Below are positions 1-9,063 of a stretch of DNA of 36,178 nucleotides, in pieces (the stretch's first letter is position 1; the number at the start of each line of letters is the position of its first letter). The notes below the pieces were generated by a model that worked only from the letters and a program-made list of their open reading frames with translations, ran no database searches and was not told where the DNA came from. Source of the stretch: Thermoanaerobaculia bacterium (GTDB lineage Bacteria; Acidobacteriota; Thermoanaerobaculia; Gp7-AA8). The position numbers and the translations under genes were made by a program. The stretch is from contig JAMPYE010000003.1 of NCBI GenBank assembly GCA_023700825.1, forward strand, positions 1-36,178. Reading direction: 5' to 3'.

Positions 1-1692
1 GACCCGTTCGGATTCATGCACGAGAATCCGCCCGACACGGCCTCGGTCGTCTGGGATCTCGACTACACCTGGAACGACTCGGCCTGGATGGAACGCCGTG
101 CGGCGTCGGCGCCGCTCAACGAGCCGATGTCGATCTACGAGATCCACCTCGGGTCGTGGAGGCGCGTGCCGGAGGAAGGGGAGCGGTTCCTGACCTACCG
201 CGAGCTCGCCGAAGCGCTCCCCGCCTACGTGAAGCAGATGGGGTTCACGCACGTCGAGTTCATGCCGGTCATGGAGCATCCTTTCTACGGGTCGTGGGGC
301 TACCAGGCGACCGGTTTCTTCGCGCCGACGAGCCGCTTCGGCACGCCGCAGGATCTGATGTACCTCGTCGACCGGCTCCACCAGGAAGGGATCGGCGTGA
401 TCCTCGACTGGGTGCCGTCGCACTTCCCGACCGACGGACACGCGCTGGCCTACTTCGACGGCACGCACCTGTTCGAGCCGGCCGATCCGCGGCGCGGTTT
501 CCATCCCGACTGGAAGAGCATGATCTTCGACTACGGCCGGCCCGAGGTCTGCTCGTTCCTCACGAGCAGCGCGGTCCACTGGCTCGAGAATTTCCACGCC
601 GACGTCCTGCGCGTCGACGCCGTGGCGTCGATGCTGTATCTCGACTACTCGCGCCCCGCGGGGCAATGGATCCCCAACAAGTACGGCGGACGGGAGTACC
701 TCGAGGCGATCACGTTCCTCCGGAAGCTGAACGAGGCCGTCTACGCCGAGATCCCCGGCGCGCAGACGATCGCCGAGGAGTCGACGGCGTGGCCGCACGT
801 GTCGAAGCCGACCTACGTCGGCGGGCTCGGGTTCGGCTTCAAGTGGGACATGGGCTGGATGCACGACACGCTGAAGTACATGGCGGAAGACCCGATCGCC
901 CGCAAGTATCACCACAGCAAGCTGACCTTCAGGCAGATCTACGCGACGAGCGAGAACTTCGTGCTGTCGCTCTCGCACGACGAGGTCGTGCACATGAAGG
1001 GGTCGCTGCTCGGCAAGATGCCGGGTGACAAGTGGAAGAAGCTCGCGAACCTGCGCCTGCTCTACTCGTGGATGTACGCGCAGTCGGGCAAGAAACTCCT
1101 CTTCATGGGCAGCGAGATCGCTCAGTCGCGCGAGTGGAACCACGACGAGAGTCTCGACTGGCATCTGCTCGAGGATCCGGGTCACGCCGGCGTCCAGCGA
1201 TTCGTGCAGGATCTGAACGCGCTCTACCGCTCGCAACGCGCGCTGTGGGAGATGGACACGCTGCCGCAGGGCTTCGAATGGATCGACTGCAACGACTGGG
1301 AGCAGAGCATCGTAGCGGTGATGCGCCGCGGGGAGACGCAGGGCGAGGAGATCATCGCGGTGCTGAACTTCACGCCGGTCGTCCGCTACGACTACCGGGT
1401 CGGCGCGCCTCGCGCCGGAACGTGGACAGAAATCCTCAACAGCGACGCCGACACCTACGGCGGCAGCGGCATCGGGAACATGGGATCCGTCGTCGCGACC
1501 GAGCAGGCGCATCACGGGCGGCCGGCGTCGATGAGCGTGACGCTTCCGCCGCTCGGCGCCGTGTTCTTCAGAAATTTCGAGCCGATGCCGGAGGATGAGC
1601 GGGGACCGTTCGGACCCTCGTCGGAAGGCGGGCCGGAAGCTCCGGCGAGGCCGGCGAAGAGAGGGGCGAAGAAACCCTCGAAGAAGAAGTAG
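1..1692 (+). CDS. glgB: 1,4-alpha-glucan branching enzyme, 5'-truncated by the window edge (GH13)
   Basis: Frame is open from base 1 ([11 protein letters not shown]). GH13 motifs [25 protein letters not shown] and [13 protein letters not shown] are typical of GlgB. Ends in a Lys-rich tail. Confidence 0.95.
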   Translation, partial: DPFGFMHENPPDTASVVWDLDYTWNDSAWMERRAASAPLNEPMSIYEIHLGSWRRVPEEGERFLTYRELAEALPAYVKQMGFTHVEFMPVMEHPFYGSWGYQATGFFAPTSRFGTPQDLMYLVDRLHQEGIGVILDWVPSHFPTDGHALAYFDGTHLFEPADPRRGFHPDWKSMIFDYGRPEVCSFLTSSAVHWLENFHADVLRVDAVASMLYLDYSRPAGQWIPNKYGGREYLEAITFLRKLNEAVYAEIPGAQTIAEESTAWPHVSKPTYVGGLGFGFKWDMGWMHDTLKYMAEDPIARKYHHSKLTFRQIYATSENFVLSLSHDEVVHMKGSLLGKMPGDKWKKLANLRLLYSWMYAQSGKKLLFMGSEIAQSREWNHDESLDWHLLEDPGHAGVQRFVQDLNALYRSQRALWEMDTLPQGFEWIDCNDWEQSIVAVMRRGETQGEEIIAVLNFTPVVRYDYRVGAPRAGTWTEILNSDADTYGGSGIGNMGSVVATEQAHHGRPASMSVTLPPLGAVFFRNFEPMPEDERGPFGPSSEGGPEAPARPAKRGAKKPSKKK

Positions 1693-1720
1693 GAGGCGAC
1701 AGGTGAAGGGAGACCTCGTG

Positions 1721-2191
1721 ATGGCGATCGACGCGAGCGGGTTCAAGAAGGCGATGAGCCGCTGGGTGAGCGGGGTCACGGTCGTGACCGCCGAGCACAA
1801 CAGCGTCCGGCACGGAATGACAGTCAGCTCGTTCTCTTCCGTGTCGCTCGACCCGCCGCTCGTACTGATTTGCATCGGCAAGGCGGCGCCGACGCACGAC
1901 ACGATCCGGAAGGGTGAAAGGTTCGTCGTCAACGTTCTCGCCGAAGGCCAGGAGGCAATCTCGATCCGCTTCGCAACGAAGCACGACGACCGTTTCGAGG
2001 GCGTCGCGGTGCACGACGGCCAGCTCGGTGTGCCGATGATCGACGGTTGTGTTGCGTCGATCGAGTGCCGACTCTTCGAGACGCTGCCCGGCGGCGACCA
2101 TACGATCTTCGTCGGCGAGGTGGTCAACGCAGAGCTCGCTGACGGATCCCCGCTGCTTTACTTCCAGGGCGGTCACCGGAAGATGGCGTAG
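1721..2191 (+). CDS. Flavin reductase-like, FMN-binding domain protein
   Basis: MAIDASGFKKAMSRWVSGVTVVTAEHNSVRHGMTVSSFSSVSLDPPLVLICI is typical of the flavin reductase fold. ATG at 1721 chosen over the upstream ORF-track start, which overlaps glgB. Confidence 0.88.
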   Translation: MAIDASGFKKAMSRWVSGVTVVTAEHNSVRHGMTVSSFSSVSLDPPLVLICIGKAAPTHDTIRKGERFVVNVLAEGQEAISIRFATKHDDRFEGVAVHDGQLGVPMIDGCVASIECRLFETLPGGDHTIFVGEVVNAELADGSPLLYFQGGHRKMA

Positions 2192-2220
2192 CTACGAGCC
2201 TTGCGATCAGCACGCTCACG

Positions 2221-2246
2221 GGCGACCCATCGGGTCGCCTGTTTTT
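2221..2246 (+). terminator. Rho-independent terminator
   Basis: GGCGACCC-ATC-GGGTCGCC stem followed by TGTTTTT, between convergent genes. Confidence 0.85.
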
Positions 2247-2273
2247 CTTGCCGATGTGAGGCAGAGGCTGCCG

Positions 2274-3158
2274 TTACTTCGGGTCGCGCTGTTTTTCGAG
2301 GCTCTTCTCGAACGCCTGGCGCCAGTAGTCGACGAACTCACGGAACTCGTCCGGCGAGACGAACGGGTTCTCCGTCCCTCCGGCCCTTAGCGCGGCCGCC
2401 TTCTTCGCGAGATCGAAGAACGACCCGTGCGTCGAGAGGAAGATATCGGGCGTCGGGCGGGCCGGATCCGCAAGGTTCCCGAGGCGCTCGAACGTCGCGC
2501 GGTAGTCGTCGACGATTTCCGGATACGAATCGTTGCGGGCCAGCTTGTAGCCTGGCGCAGAGAGGCTCGGCGCAAATACGACGAGAAACTCCCGGTCTCC
2601 CTCGCGGACGCGAGTCGTCCACGTAGTGTTGCCCTTCGTGTGCCCCGGAGTCAGGTACGCGACGAGCGTCGTGCCGCCGGGCGCGAATCCGCCCAGCGTC
2701 ACTCCCTGGCCGTCCAGGAGAATCACGTCGGCGGTGACTGGCGGGTACGCCGCGTCGTCGCCGAATGCGAAGTCGTCGCGCCCGCCGCGCGCGGCGAGCT
2801 CGGCGTCGGCCTTCGAGAGGTAGAGCCGCGCGCCGGTCTTCGCCTTGATCGCGGCGAGCCCGCCCGCATGATCGACGTGGGCGTGGCTGTTCAGCAGGAC
2901 CCGGATCTTCTTCGGGTCGAAGCCGAGCTTTTCGATGTTGCCGAGAATCAACTCCACGTTCTCCTCGAGCGGCGCATCGAGGAGGAAATACCCCTCGGGG
3001 GTCACGATGAGCCACGACGAGAGCTCCGCCGTCCCGACGTAGTAGATGTTGCCGGCAACCCGGAACGGCTCCACGGGGGTGGTCCAACTCTCGGGAATGT
3101 CCATCGCCGCGGCCGGGACGGCGAGGAGAGCCAGGAGCAGCAGTGACTGAAGTTTCAC
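2274..3158 (-). CDS. Subclass B3-type metallo-beta-lactamase, secreted
   Basis: HAHVDHAGG (H116/H118/D120/H121), [11 protein letters not shown] (H196), SLSAPGYKL (S221 region) and STHGSFFDL (H263). N-terminal signal peptide [21 protein letters not shown] start at 3158 with AGGAGGA upstream. Confidence 0.88.
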   Translation of the reverse strand: MKLQSLLLLALLAVPAAAMDIPESWTTPVEPFRVAGNIYYVGTAELSSWLIVTPEGYFLLDAPLEENVELILGNIEKLGFDPKKIRVLLNSHAHVDHAGGLAAIKAKTGARLYLSKADAELAARGGRDDFAFGDDAAYPPVTADVILLDGQGVTLGGFAPGGTTLVAYLTPGHTKGNTTWTTRVREGDREFLVVFAPSLSAPGYKLARNDSYPEIVDDYRATFERLGNLADPARPTPDIFLSTHGSFFDLAKKAAALRAGGTENPFVSPDEFREFVDYWRQAFEKSLEKQRDPK

Positions 3159-3296
3159 GTCGTTCGTCCTCCTGCATGGGATCATCCGTGGTGGAAATGG
3201 CAAAAAGATGACGGAACGGAGGCATTCGCAGGGCTTCGCGACGCCCCGCCGAGACTACCGGAATTCCGCGATCGACGGCCCGGATTTCAACGACCG

Positions 3297-4307
3297 ATGA
3301 CCCCTGTGGACACGCTTGGAAGGCCGCTGCGCGACCTGCGCATCTCGGTGACCGACCGATGCAACTTCCGCTGCGTCTACTGCATGCCGAAGGAGGTCTT
3401 CGGCCGCGACTTCAAGTTTCTCGACCGCTCGCAGATTCTCACGTTCGAGGAGATCGCGCGGCTCGCGGGAGTCTTCGTCGGCCTGGGCGTGGAGAAGATC
3501 CGGATCACGGGCGGCGAGCCGCTCGTCCGCCGCGACATCGAGGAGCTCGTCGGCCAGCTCTCTCGCGTACCCGGCCTCCACGACCTCACACTGACGACCA
3601 ACGGCTCCCTGCTCAGCCGCGCAAAGGCGCAGGCGCTGAGCGATGCCGGCCTCCGTCGCATCACCATCAGCCTCGACTCGCTCGACGACGAAGTGTTCAG
3701 GGTGATGAACGACGTGAAGTTCCCGGTTTCGGTCGTGCTCGACGCGATCGACTCCGCGCTTGCGGCCGGGCTCACCCCCGTCAAGGTCGACACCGTCGTC
3801 CGCCGCGGAATGAACGAGGCGGGCATCGCCGATCTCGCCGGACGTTTCCGAGGAACCGGCGTGATCGTCCGCTTCATCGAGTACATGGACGTCGGGAACA
3901 CGAACGGCTGGCGCATGGACGACGTCGTGCCGGCCTCCGAGGTCGTCGCCCGCATCGCGGAGCGCTGGCCGCTCGAGCCGGTGGACGCGAACTACTTCGG
4001 GGAGGTTGCCGAGCGGTGGCGCTACGCTGACGGCGCGGGCGAGATCGGCATCATCTCCTCGGTGACGCGCCCGTTCTGCGCGAGCTGTACCCGCGCCCGG
4101 CTTTCCGCCGAGGGAAAGCTGTACACGTGCCTCTTCGCGTCGAAAGGGGAGGATCTTCGCGCTCTCCTGCGAGGGGGAGCGAGCGACGACGCGATCGCGG
4201 CCCGCCTCTCGGTGGTCTGGGGCGCACGCGACGACCGCTATTCGGAGATCCGCACTTCGAACACCCCGCGCGGGCCGAAAGTAGAGATGTCGCACATCGG
4301 CGGGTGA
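3297..4307 (+). CDS. moaA: GTP 3',8-cyclase MoaA (radical SAM)
   Basis: [10 protein letters not shown] radical SAM motif, [11 protein letters not shown]-terminal [20 protein letters not shown] cluster motif, and terminal GG. Confidence 0.96.
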   Translation: MTPVDTLGRPLRDLRISVTDRCNFRCVYCMPKEVFGRDFKFLDRSQILTFEEIARLAGVFVGLGVEKIRITGGEPLVRRDIEELVGQLSRVPGLHDLTLTTNGSLLSRAKAQALSDAGLRRITISLDSLDDEVFRVMNDVKFPVSVVLDAIDSALAAGLTPVKVDTVVRRGMNEAGIADLAGRFRGTGVIVRFIEYMDVGNTNGWRMDDVVPASEVVARIAERWPLEPVDANYFGEVAERWRYADGAGEIGIISSVTRPFCASCTRARLSAEGKLYTCLFASKGEDLRALLRGGASDDAIAARLSVVWGARDDRYSEIRTSNTPRGPKVEMSHIGG

Positions 4308-4373
4308 GCCTCGGGCTCCGCTCCTGCAACCTTTTCGCCCCGTTCCCGTTATTGCTCCACAGGGAGCAACGCC

Positions 4374-4916
4374 ATGAAAAGCTGGGGACGAATCGCACTG
4401 CTGGTCGCACTCGCTGCCTCCGCGGCGCCGGCGGCAAGAGCCTCGGATCTCTGGCTCCACATTCGCGTTGCGGAGACCGGTGCGCATCCCACCACGGTCA
4501 AGGTCAACGTGCCCTTCTCTTTGGTCCAGCGTGCGGCGCCGCTCATCGAGGACGCCCGGATCGACGACGGGGAGATCGCATGGAACGGCGACCACGTCGA
4601 GATCGCCGAGTTGAGAGAGACGTGGCGTGCGCTACGCTCGGGATCGAACCGTGTGACGAAGGACGGAGTGACGTGGGAGCTCACGGGCAAGGGTGCGTCT
4701 GAGGCGCTCGTCGTTCGAGAGACGAAGGGCTCCGGCGCCGTCGAAATGCGCATCCCCGCGGCGCTCGTCGACGCGCTGCTCGCCGATGGTCGCCAGCTCG
4801 ATCTCGTCGCGGCGGTCGACGCGATCTCTCGCCTCGGGTCGGGTGAGCTCGTCGCCGTCGACGAGGACGGAACCCGGGTGCGCATCTGGGTCGACAGGAC
4901 CCCGGAAGCGGAGTGA
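4374..4916 (+). CDS. Hypothetical exported protein
   Basis: Signal peptide MKSWGRIALLVALAASAAPAARA. No recognised family. Confidence 0.75.
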   Translation: MKSWGRIALLVALAASAAPAARASDLWLHIRVAETGAHPTTVKVNVPFSLVQRAAPLIEDARIDDGEIAWNGDHVEIAELRETWRALRSGSNRVTKDGVTWELTGKGASEALVVRETKGSGAVEMRIPAALVDALLADGRQLDLVAAVDAISRLGSGELVAVDEDGTRVRIWVDRTPEAE

Positions 4917-4925
4917 GGTGACACC

Positions 4926-5393
4926 ATGACGAAAACCCACAAGATCCTGATCGGAATCGCCGCCGGCGTTTGCCTGATGTTCGGCAGCATCGCGTACGCG
5001 GTGCACCACGTGGTGACGAGCCAGGGTGTCGTGTCGATCGACGTGGTGGAGAAGTTTCCCGGCGGCGCGCGGGTGAAGATCCTGGTGCCGGGTGCGCTCG
5101 TGAACTTCTGCCTGTCCTTCCTGCCGATCGCGATTCCTCAAGACGAGCGCGAGAGGCTGCAGGAGGAGCTCGCACGTTACGAGCCGCTCCTCGCGGCCGT
5201 CGTCGACGAGCTGGAGCAGGCGCCCGACATGGTCTTCGTCGAAGTCGAGGACGGGAACGAGCACGTGACGATCGCCAAGCGAGACGGCCACATCGTGATC
5301 GACGTCGAGACCGACGAGGAGGACGTGCGGGTGGAAGTCCCGGTGGCCTCGGTGCGGGCGACGTGGCGCGGAGTGATCGCCCCGATTTCCTGA
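4926..5393 (+). CDS. Hypothetical membrane-anchored/exported protein
   Basis: N-terminal hydrophobic segment ILIGIAAGVCLMFGSIAYAV. Adjacent to, and possibly related to, the preceding ORF. Confidence 0.75.
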   Translation: MTKTHKILIGIAAGVCLMFGSIAYAVHHVVTSQGVVSIDVVEKFPGGARVKILVPGALVNFCLSFLPIAIPQDERERLQEELARYEPLLAAVVDELEQAPDMVFVEVEDGNEHVTIAKRDGHIVIDVETDEEDVRVEVPVASVRATWRGVIAPIS

Positions 5394-5421
5394 ATCACAG
5401 CAGCCGACGCGATTCGCGGCG

Positions 5422-5454
5422 TACAATACGGCCGCGCGGAACGGGCCCATTCCG
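5422..5454 (+). promoter_or_regulatory. Putative -10 box (TACAAT) plus 18-bp near-palindrome
   Basis: TACAAT at 5422-5427; CGGAACGGGCCCATTCCG at 5437-5454 matches its reverse complement at 16 of 18 positions. Confidence 0.35.
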
Positions 5455-5475
5455 TGAGGGCCACCGCGTGAGGAC

Positions 5476-7200
5476 GTGCCGGTGGCAACGCGGAAGAAAA
5501 GCAGCGCAGCCACGCCCGGAAAGCGGTCTTCCGGATCGCCTGGGGCGGGAGCGCGCGGTCGCAAACCGGGTCCCGACGAGGCGGATCTCGCGGTCCTCAA
5601 CGAGATCGCTCGCGTTGCCAGCCTCGACCTCGAGCTGCAGCCGACTCTTCAGAGAATCACCGACGCGCTTGCCCGCCACTTCGACTGGGACACGGTTGCC
5701 TGCGTGCTGGTCGAACAGGAGCGGAATCGCTTCGTCTGCATGGCGCTCACGAGCCGTCTCGCAATGGTCCCCGCGATCGGAGTCCATCATCCGCTTGGAA
5801 CCGGCATCATCGGCGAGGTGGCGAAGCGCGGCCGCGCGGTACTGCTGCGCGACGTCAGGCGGTCAAAGCGATACGTCGCATGGAGCGCGGAGGTTCGCTC
5901 GGAGCTCTGTGTTCCGGTCAGGCACCATGGGCGGGTCGTGGCGGCTCTCAACATCGAGAGTCGCCGCCTCGGCGCGTTCGACGGCCAGAAGGTGCTCCTC
6001 GAGACGATCGCCGAGCAGATCAGCGGAGCGATCGCCAACGCCCGACTCTTCGAGCAGGTGAGGGCGCGGGCCGCCCAACTCGAGATGATCGGAGAGATCT
6101 CCCGGCTCGCCCTCGACGCTGGCGAGTTGTCGGAACTGCTCGAGCGCGTCGTCGGCTTCGTGCAGCGGAACTTCCGCCTGACGGCGACCGCGATTCTCCT
6201 GCTCGACGAACGCGGCGAGAGATTCGAGATCGCGGCGCGGGCCGGGAACGCGCCACAGAACGAGAGGATCGGAGCCTCGTTCCCGCTCGTCGGCGTCGTC
6301 GGACGGGCGATGAGAACGGGGACGTCGCTCCTCGTGAGCGACGTTCGCAGCGATCCGGAATACGTGATGCTCCACCCCGAGGTCGTCGCGGAGCTCGTGG
6401 TCCCCTTCCGCTTCCGCGAGAAGGTACTCGGCGCGCTCAACCTCGAGAGCGACGACAGTGAGGTGTTCTCGGAGGAAACCGTCGCGTTTCTCCAGGCCCT
6501 CGCAAGCCAGATCGCGGGCGGCATCCACATGGCGCGGGTCAACCGCCGCCTGGCCGAGACGAATCGTCTCGTCGAGGAGCGGACGCGCGAGGTCGAGCAG
6601 GTCAATCAGGAGCTCCACCTCTCCAACCAGGTACTGCAACAGCTTTCGACGCACGACGGGCTCACCGGCGTGGCGAACCGGCGACAGTTCGACGAGATCC
6701 TCCTCGTCGAATGGAGGCGCGCGGCGCGGGTCGAGGGTCCGATCGCGCTCGTCATGGTCGACATCGACCAGTTCAAGGCGTTCAACGACACCTACGGGCA
6801 CCAGGCGGGCGACGACGCGCTGAAAGAGGTCGCATATGCGCTGCAGGACTCGGTGCAGCGGGCGGGTGAAGTCACCTCCCGTTATGGCGGCGACGAATTC
6901 GCGATCATCCTTCCGGGGATGCACATCGACGAAGCGGCCCGGCTCGCCGAGGACCTTCGCCAGGCAGTCGAAGGGCGCAAGATCCGTCACGCGAGCTCGA
7001 GCGTGTCCCGGTATGTCACTCTGAGTCTCGGTGTGGCATCGTTGCAGGCCGCGCGTGCGGGATCGGCCGCAGAGCTGGTCGCGGCCGCGGATCGGGCGCT
7101 CTACTCGGCCAAGTTCGCGGGCCGCAATCGCGTAGAAGTCGAAAAGGATCGCGGGCCGGATCGCAGGCTGTCGGTGATCGGCGGGGGGAAGGTCGAATGA
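5476..7200 (+). CDS. GAF-GAF-GGDEF diguanylate cyclase
   Basis: Two GAF-like repeats (HHPLGTGIIGEVAKRGRAVLLRDV; ASFPLVGVVGRAMRTGTSLLVSDV), a coiled linker, and a GGDEF domain with RYGGDEFAIILPG. GTG start. Confidence 0.92.
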   Translation: MPVATRKKSSAATPGKRSSGSPGAGARGRKPGPDEADLAVLNEIARVASLDLELQPTLQRITDALARHFDWDTVACVLVEQERNRFVCMALTSRLAMVPAIGVHHPLGTGIIGEVAKRGRAVLLRDVRRSKRYVAWSAEVRSELCVPVRHHGRVVAALNIESRRLGAFDGQKVLLETIAEQISGAIANARLFEQVRARAAQLEMIGEISRLALDAGELSELLERVVGFVQRNFRLTATAILLLDERGERFEIAARAGNAPQNERIGASFPLVGVVGRAMRTGTSLLVSDVRSDPEYVMLHPEVVAELVVPFRFREKVLGALNLESDDSEVFSEETVAFLQALASQIAGGIHMARVNRRLAETNRLVEERTREVEQVNQELHLSNQVLQQLSTHDGLTGVANRRQFDEILLVEWRRAARVEGPIALVMVDIDQFKAFNDTYGHQAGDDALKEVAYALQDSVQRAGEVTSRYGGDEFAIILPGMHIDEAARLAEDLRQAVEGRKIRHASSSVSRYVTLSLGVASLQAARAGSAAELVAAADRALYSAKFAGRNRVEVEKDRGPDRRLSVIGGGKVE

Positions 7201-8945
7201 AGTTAGGCAGGTTGACAGGCTACGTTTCCGTGGTGCGGGCGCTTCTTTGCGCAGTAGTGGTGCTCGGTGTCGCGCTGCGAACGGAGGCCCAGGTGGACCG
7301 GGTCACCGGGAGATCATTCGCGACTCGCTCCGAGGTCATCGCGAAGCACGGGATGGCGGCCACCAGCCAGCCGCTCGCGACGCAGATCGCGATCGACATC
7401 CTGAAGAAGGGGGGCTCGGCGGTCGACGCTGCCATCGCAGCGAATGCGGCGCTCGGCCTCATGGAACCGACCGGCAGCGGCATCGGTGGCGATCTCTTCG
7501 CGATCGTGTGGGACGCGAAGAGCGGAAAGCTTCACGGACTCAACGCGTCGGGACGTTCCCCGAAGGCGCTCTCGTACGATCAGATGAAGGCCGAGCTCGA
7601 GAAACTGGGGCGCGGGACGATTCCGCCACACGGCGTGCTTCCGGTCTCCGTTCCCGGCGCCGTCGACGGCTGGTTCGAGCTGCATGCGAAGTTCGGCCGG
7701 CTGCCGATGAAGGACGTGCTCGCGCCGGCGATTGCCTACGCCGACGAGGGCTTTCCCGTCTCGGAGCTCATTGCCTACTACTGGCAACGAAGTGTGCCGG
7801 TGCTCTCGAAGCAGCCCGGGGGGTTCCGTGACACGTACTCGGTCAACGGAGCCGCGCCCGGCAAAGGCGACCTGTTCCGCAACCCCGATCTCGCGCGGGT
7901 GTACAGGCTTCTCGTCTCGAAGGGGCGCGACGGCTTCTATCGCGGCGAGACCGCGGAGCGCATCGACCGGTTTTTCCGCGAGAACGGCGGCTACCTCCGG
8001 CGCGAGGATCTCGAGGCGCACCGCTCGGAGTGGGTCGAGCCGGTAAGCGTCAACTATCGTGGCTACGACGTGTACGAGCTTCCGCCTAACACGCAGGGAA
8101 TCGCCGCGCTCCAGATGCTGCAGATCCTCGAGGCTTACGACCTTGCGTCGATGGGGTTCAACAGCCCCGAGGCGCTGCACCTGATGATCGAGGCGAAGAA
8201 GATCGCGTTCGAGGACAGGGCGCGTCATTACGCCGATCCCGACTTCTCGAGAATCCCGCTCGAAGGGCTCCTGTCCGACGAATACGCGGCGGAGAGGCGG
8301 AAGCTGATCGATCCGGCTCGCGCGCAGCGGCGTATCGCCTCGGGCAATCCGAAGATCGACGAGGGCGACACGATCTATCTCACGACGGCCGATCGCAACG
8401 GCAACATGGTTTCGCTCATCCAGAGCAACTATCGCGGGATGGGCTCGGGCATCGTCGTGCCGGGGCTGGGCTTCGGCTTCCAGGACCGCGGCGAGCTGTT
8501 CACGATGACGCCCGGGCACCCGAACGTCTACGCGCCTGGCAAGCGGCCGTTCCACACGATCATCCCGGCCTTCGTGACGAAGAACGGCGAGCCGTGGCTC
8601 AGCTTCGGACTGATGGGCGGCGCGATGCAGCCGCAGGGGCACGTGCAGATCGTCGTCAACCTGATCGACTTCGGGATGGGGCTTCAGGAGGCCGGTGACG
8701 CGGCGCGCTGGCAGCACGAGGGCTCCTCGGAACCGACTGGCGAAGAGATGACGGACGGTGGCTTCGTGTACGTCGAGTCAGGGGTGCCGTGGGAGGCCGT
8801 GCGTGCGCTGAAGGCGAAGGGGCACGACGTGCGCACCGACGTCGGCGGCTATGGCGGATACCAGGCGATCATGCGCGACGCGAAGCGCGGGGTGTACTTC
8901 GGGGCGTCGGAATCGCGGAAGGACGGACAGGCCGGCGGCTATTAG
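7197..8945 (+). CDS. ggt: Gamma-glutamyltransferase
   Basis: Signal-like N-terminus; GGSAVDAAIAANAALGLMEPTGSGIGGDLFAIVWD; nucleophile region GDTIYLTTADRNGNMVSLIQSN. Overlaps the upstream CDS by 4 bp (ATGA). Confidence 0.92.
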   Translation: MKLGRLTGYVSVVRALLCAVVVLGVALRTEAQVDRVTGRSFATRSEVIAKHGMAATSQPLATQIAIDILKKGGSAVDAAIAANAALGLMEPTGSGIGGDLFAIVWDAKSGKLHGLNASGRSPKALSYDQMKAELEKLGRGTIPPHGVLPVSVPGAVDGWFELHAKFGRLPMKDVLAPAIAYADEGFPVSELIAYYWQRSVPVLSKQPGGFRDTYSVNGAAPGKGDLFRNPDLARVYRLLVSKGRDGFYRGETAERIDRFFRENGGYLRREDLEAHRSEWVEPVSVNYRGYDVYELPPNTQGIAALQMLQILEAYDLASMGFNSPEALHLMIEAKKIAFEDRARHYADPDFSRIPLEGLLSDEYAAERRKLIDPARAQRRIASGNPKIDEGDTIYLTTADRNGNMVSLIQSNYRGMGSGIVVPGLGFGFQDRGELFTMTPGHPNVYAPGKRPFHTIIPAFVTKNGEPWLSFGLMGGAMQPQGHVQIVVNLIDFGMGLQEAGDAARWQHEGSSEPTGEEMTDGGFVYVESGVPWEAVRALKAKGHDVRTDVGGYGGYQAIMRDAKRGVYFGASESRKDGQAGGY

Positions 8946-8948
8946 CCC

Positions 8949-9063
8949 AATCGAGAATTGAGAATCGGGAATTGAGAAATGGCGGTCATCGCGGGGAGTT
9001 GAATCGATGATCGAAAACGGAGAGGTTTCGGTCTCTCAATTCTCGATTCCCACTTCTCAATTC
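8949..9063. repeat. Intergenic inverted/direct short repeat
   Basis: AATCGAGAATTGAGA at 8949-8963 and its exact reverse complement TCTCAATTCTCGATT at 9034-9048. Extra degenerate GAATTGAGAA copies lie at about 8968-8977 and 9054-9063. Confidence 0.7.

Noticed and set aside
4303-4320. GAGCC-TCG-GGCTC hairpin after moaA as a terminator
   Set aside because: Only a 5-bp stem with no U-tract; too weak to call.
7314-8717. 467-aa minus-strand ORF opposite ggt
   Set aside because: No domain signals; mirrors the ggt codons.
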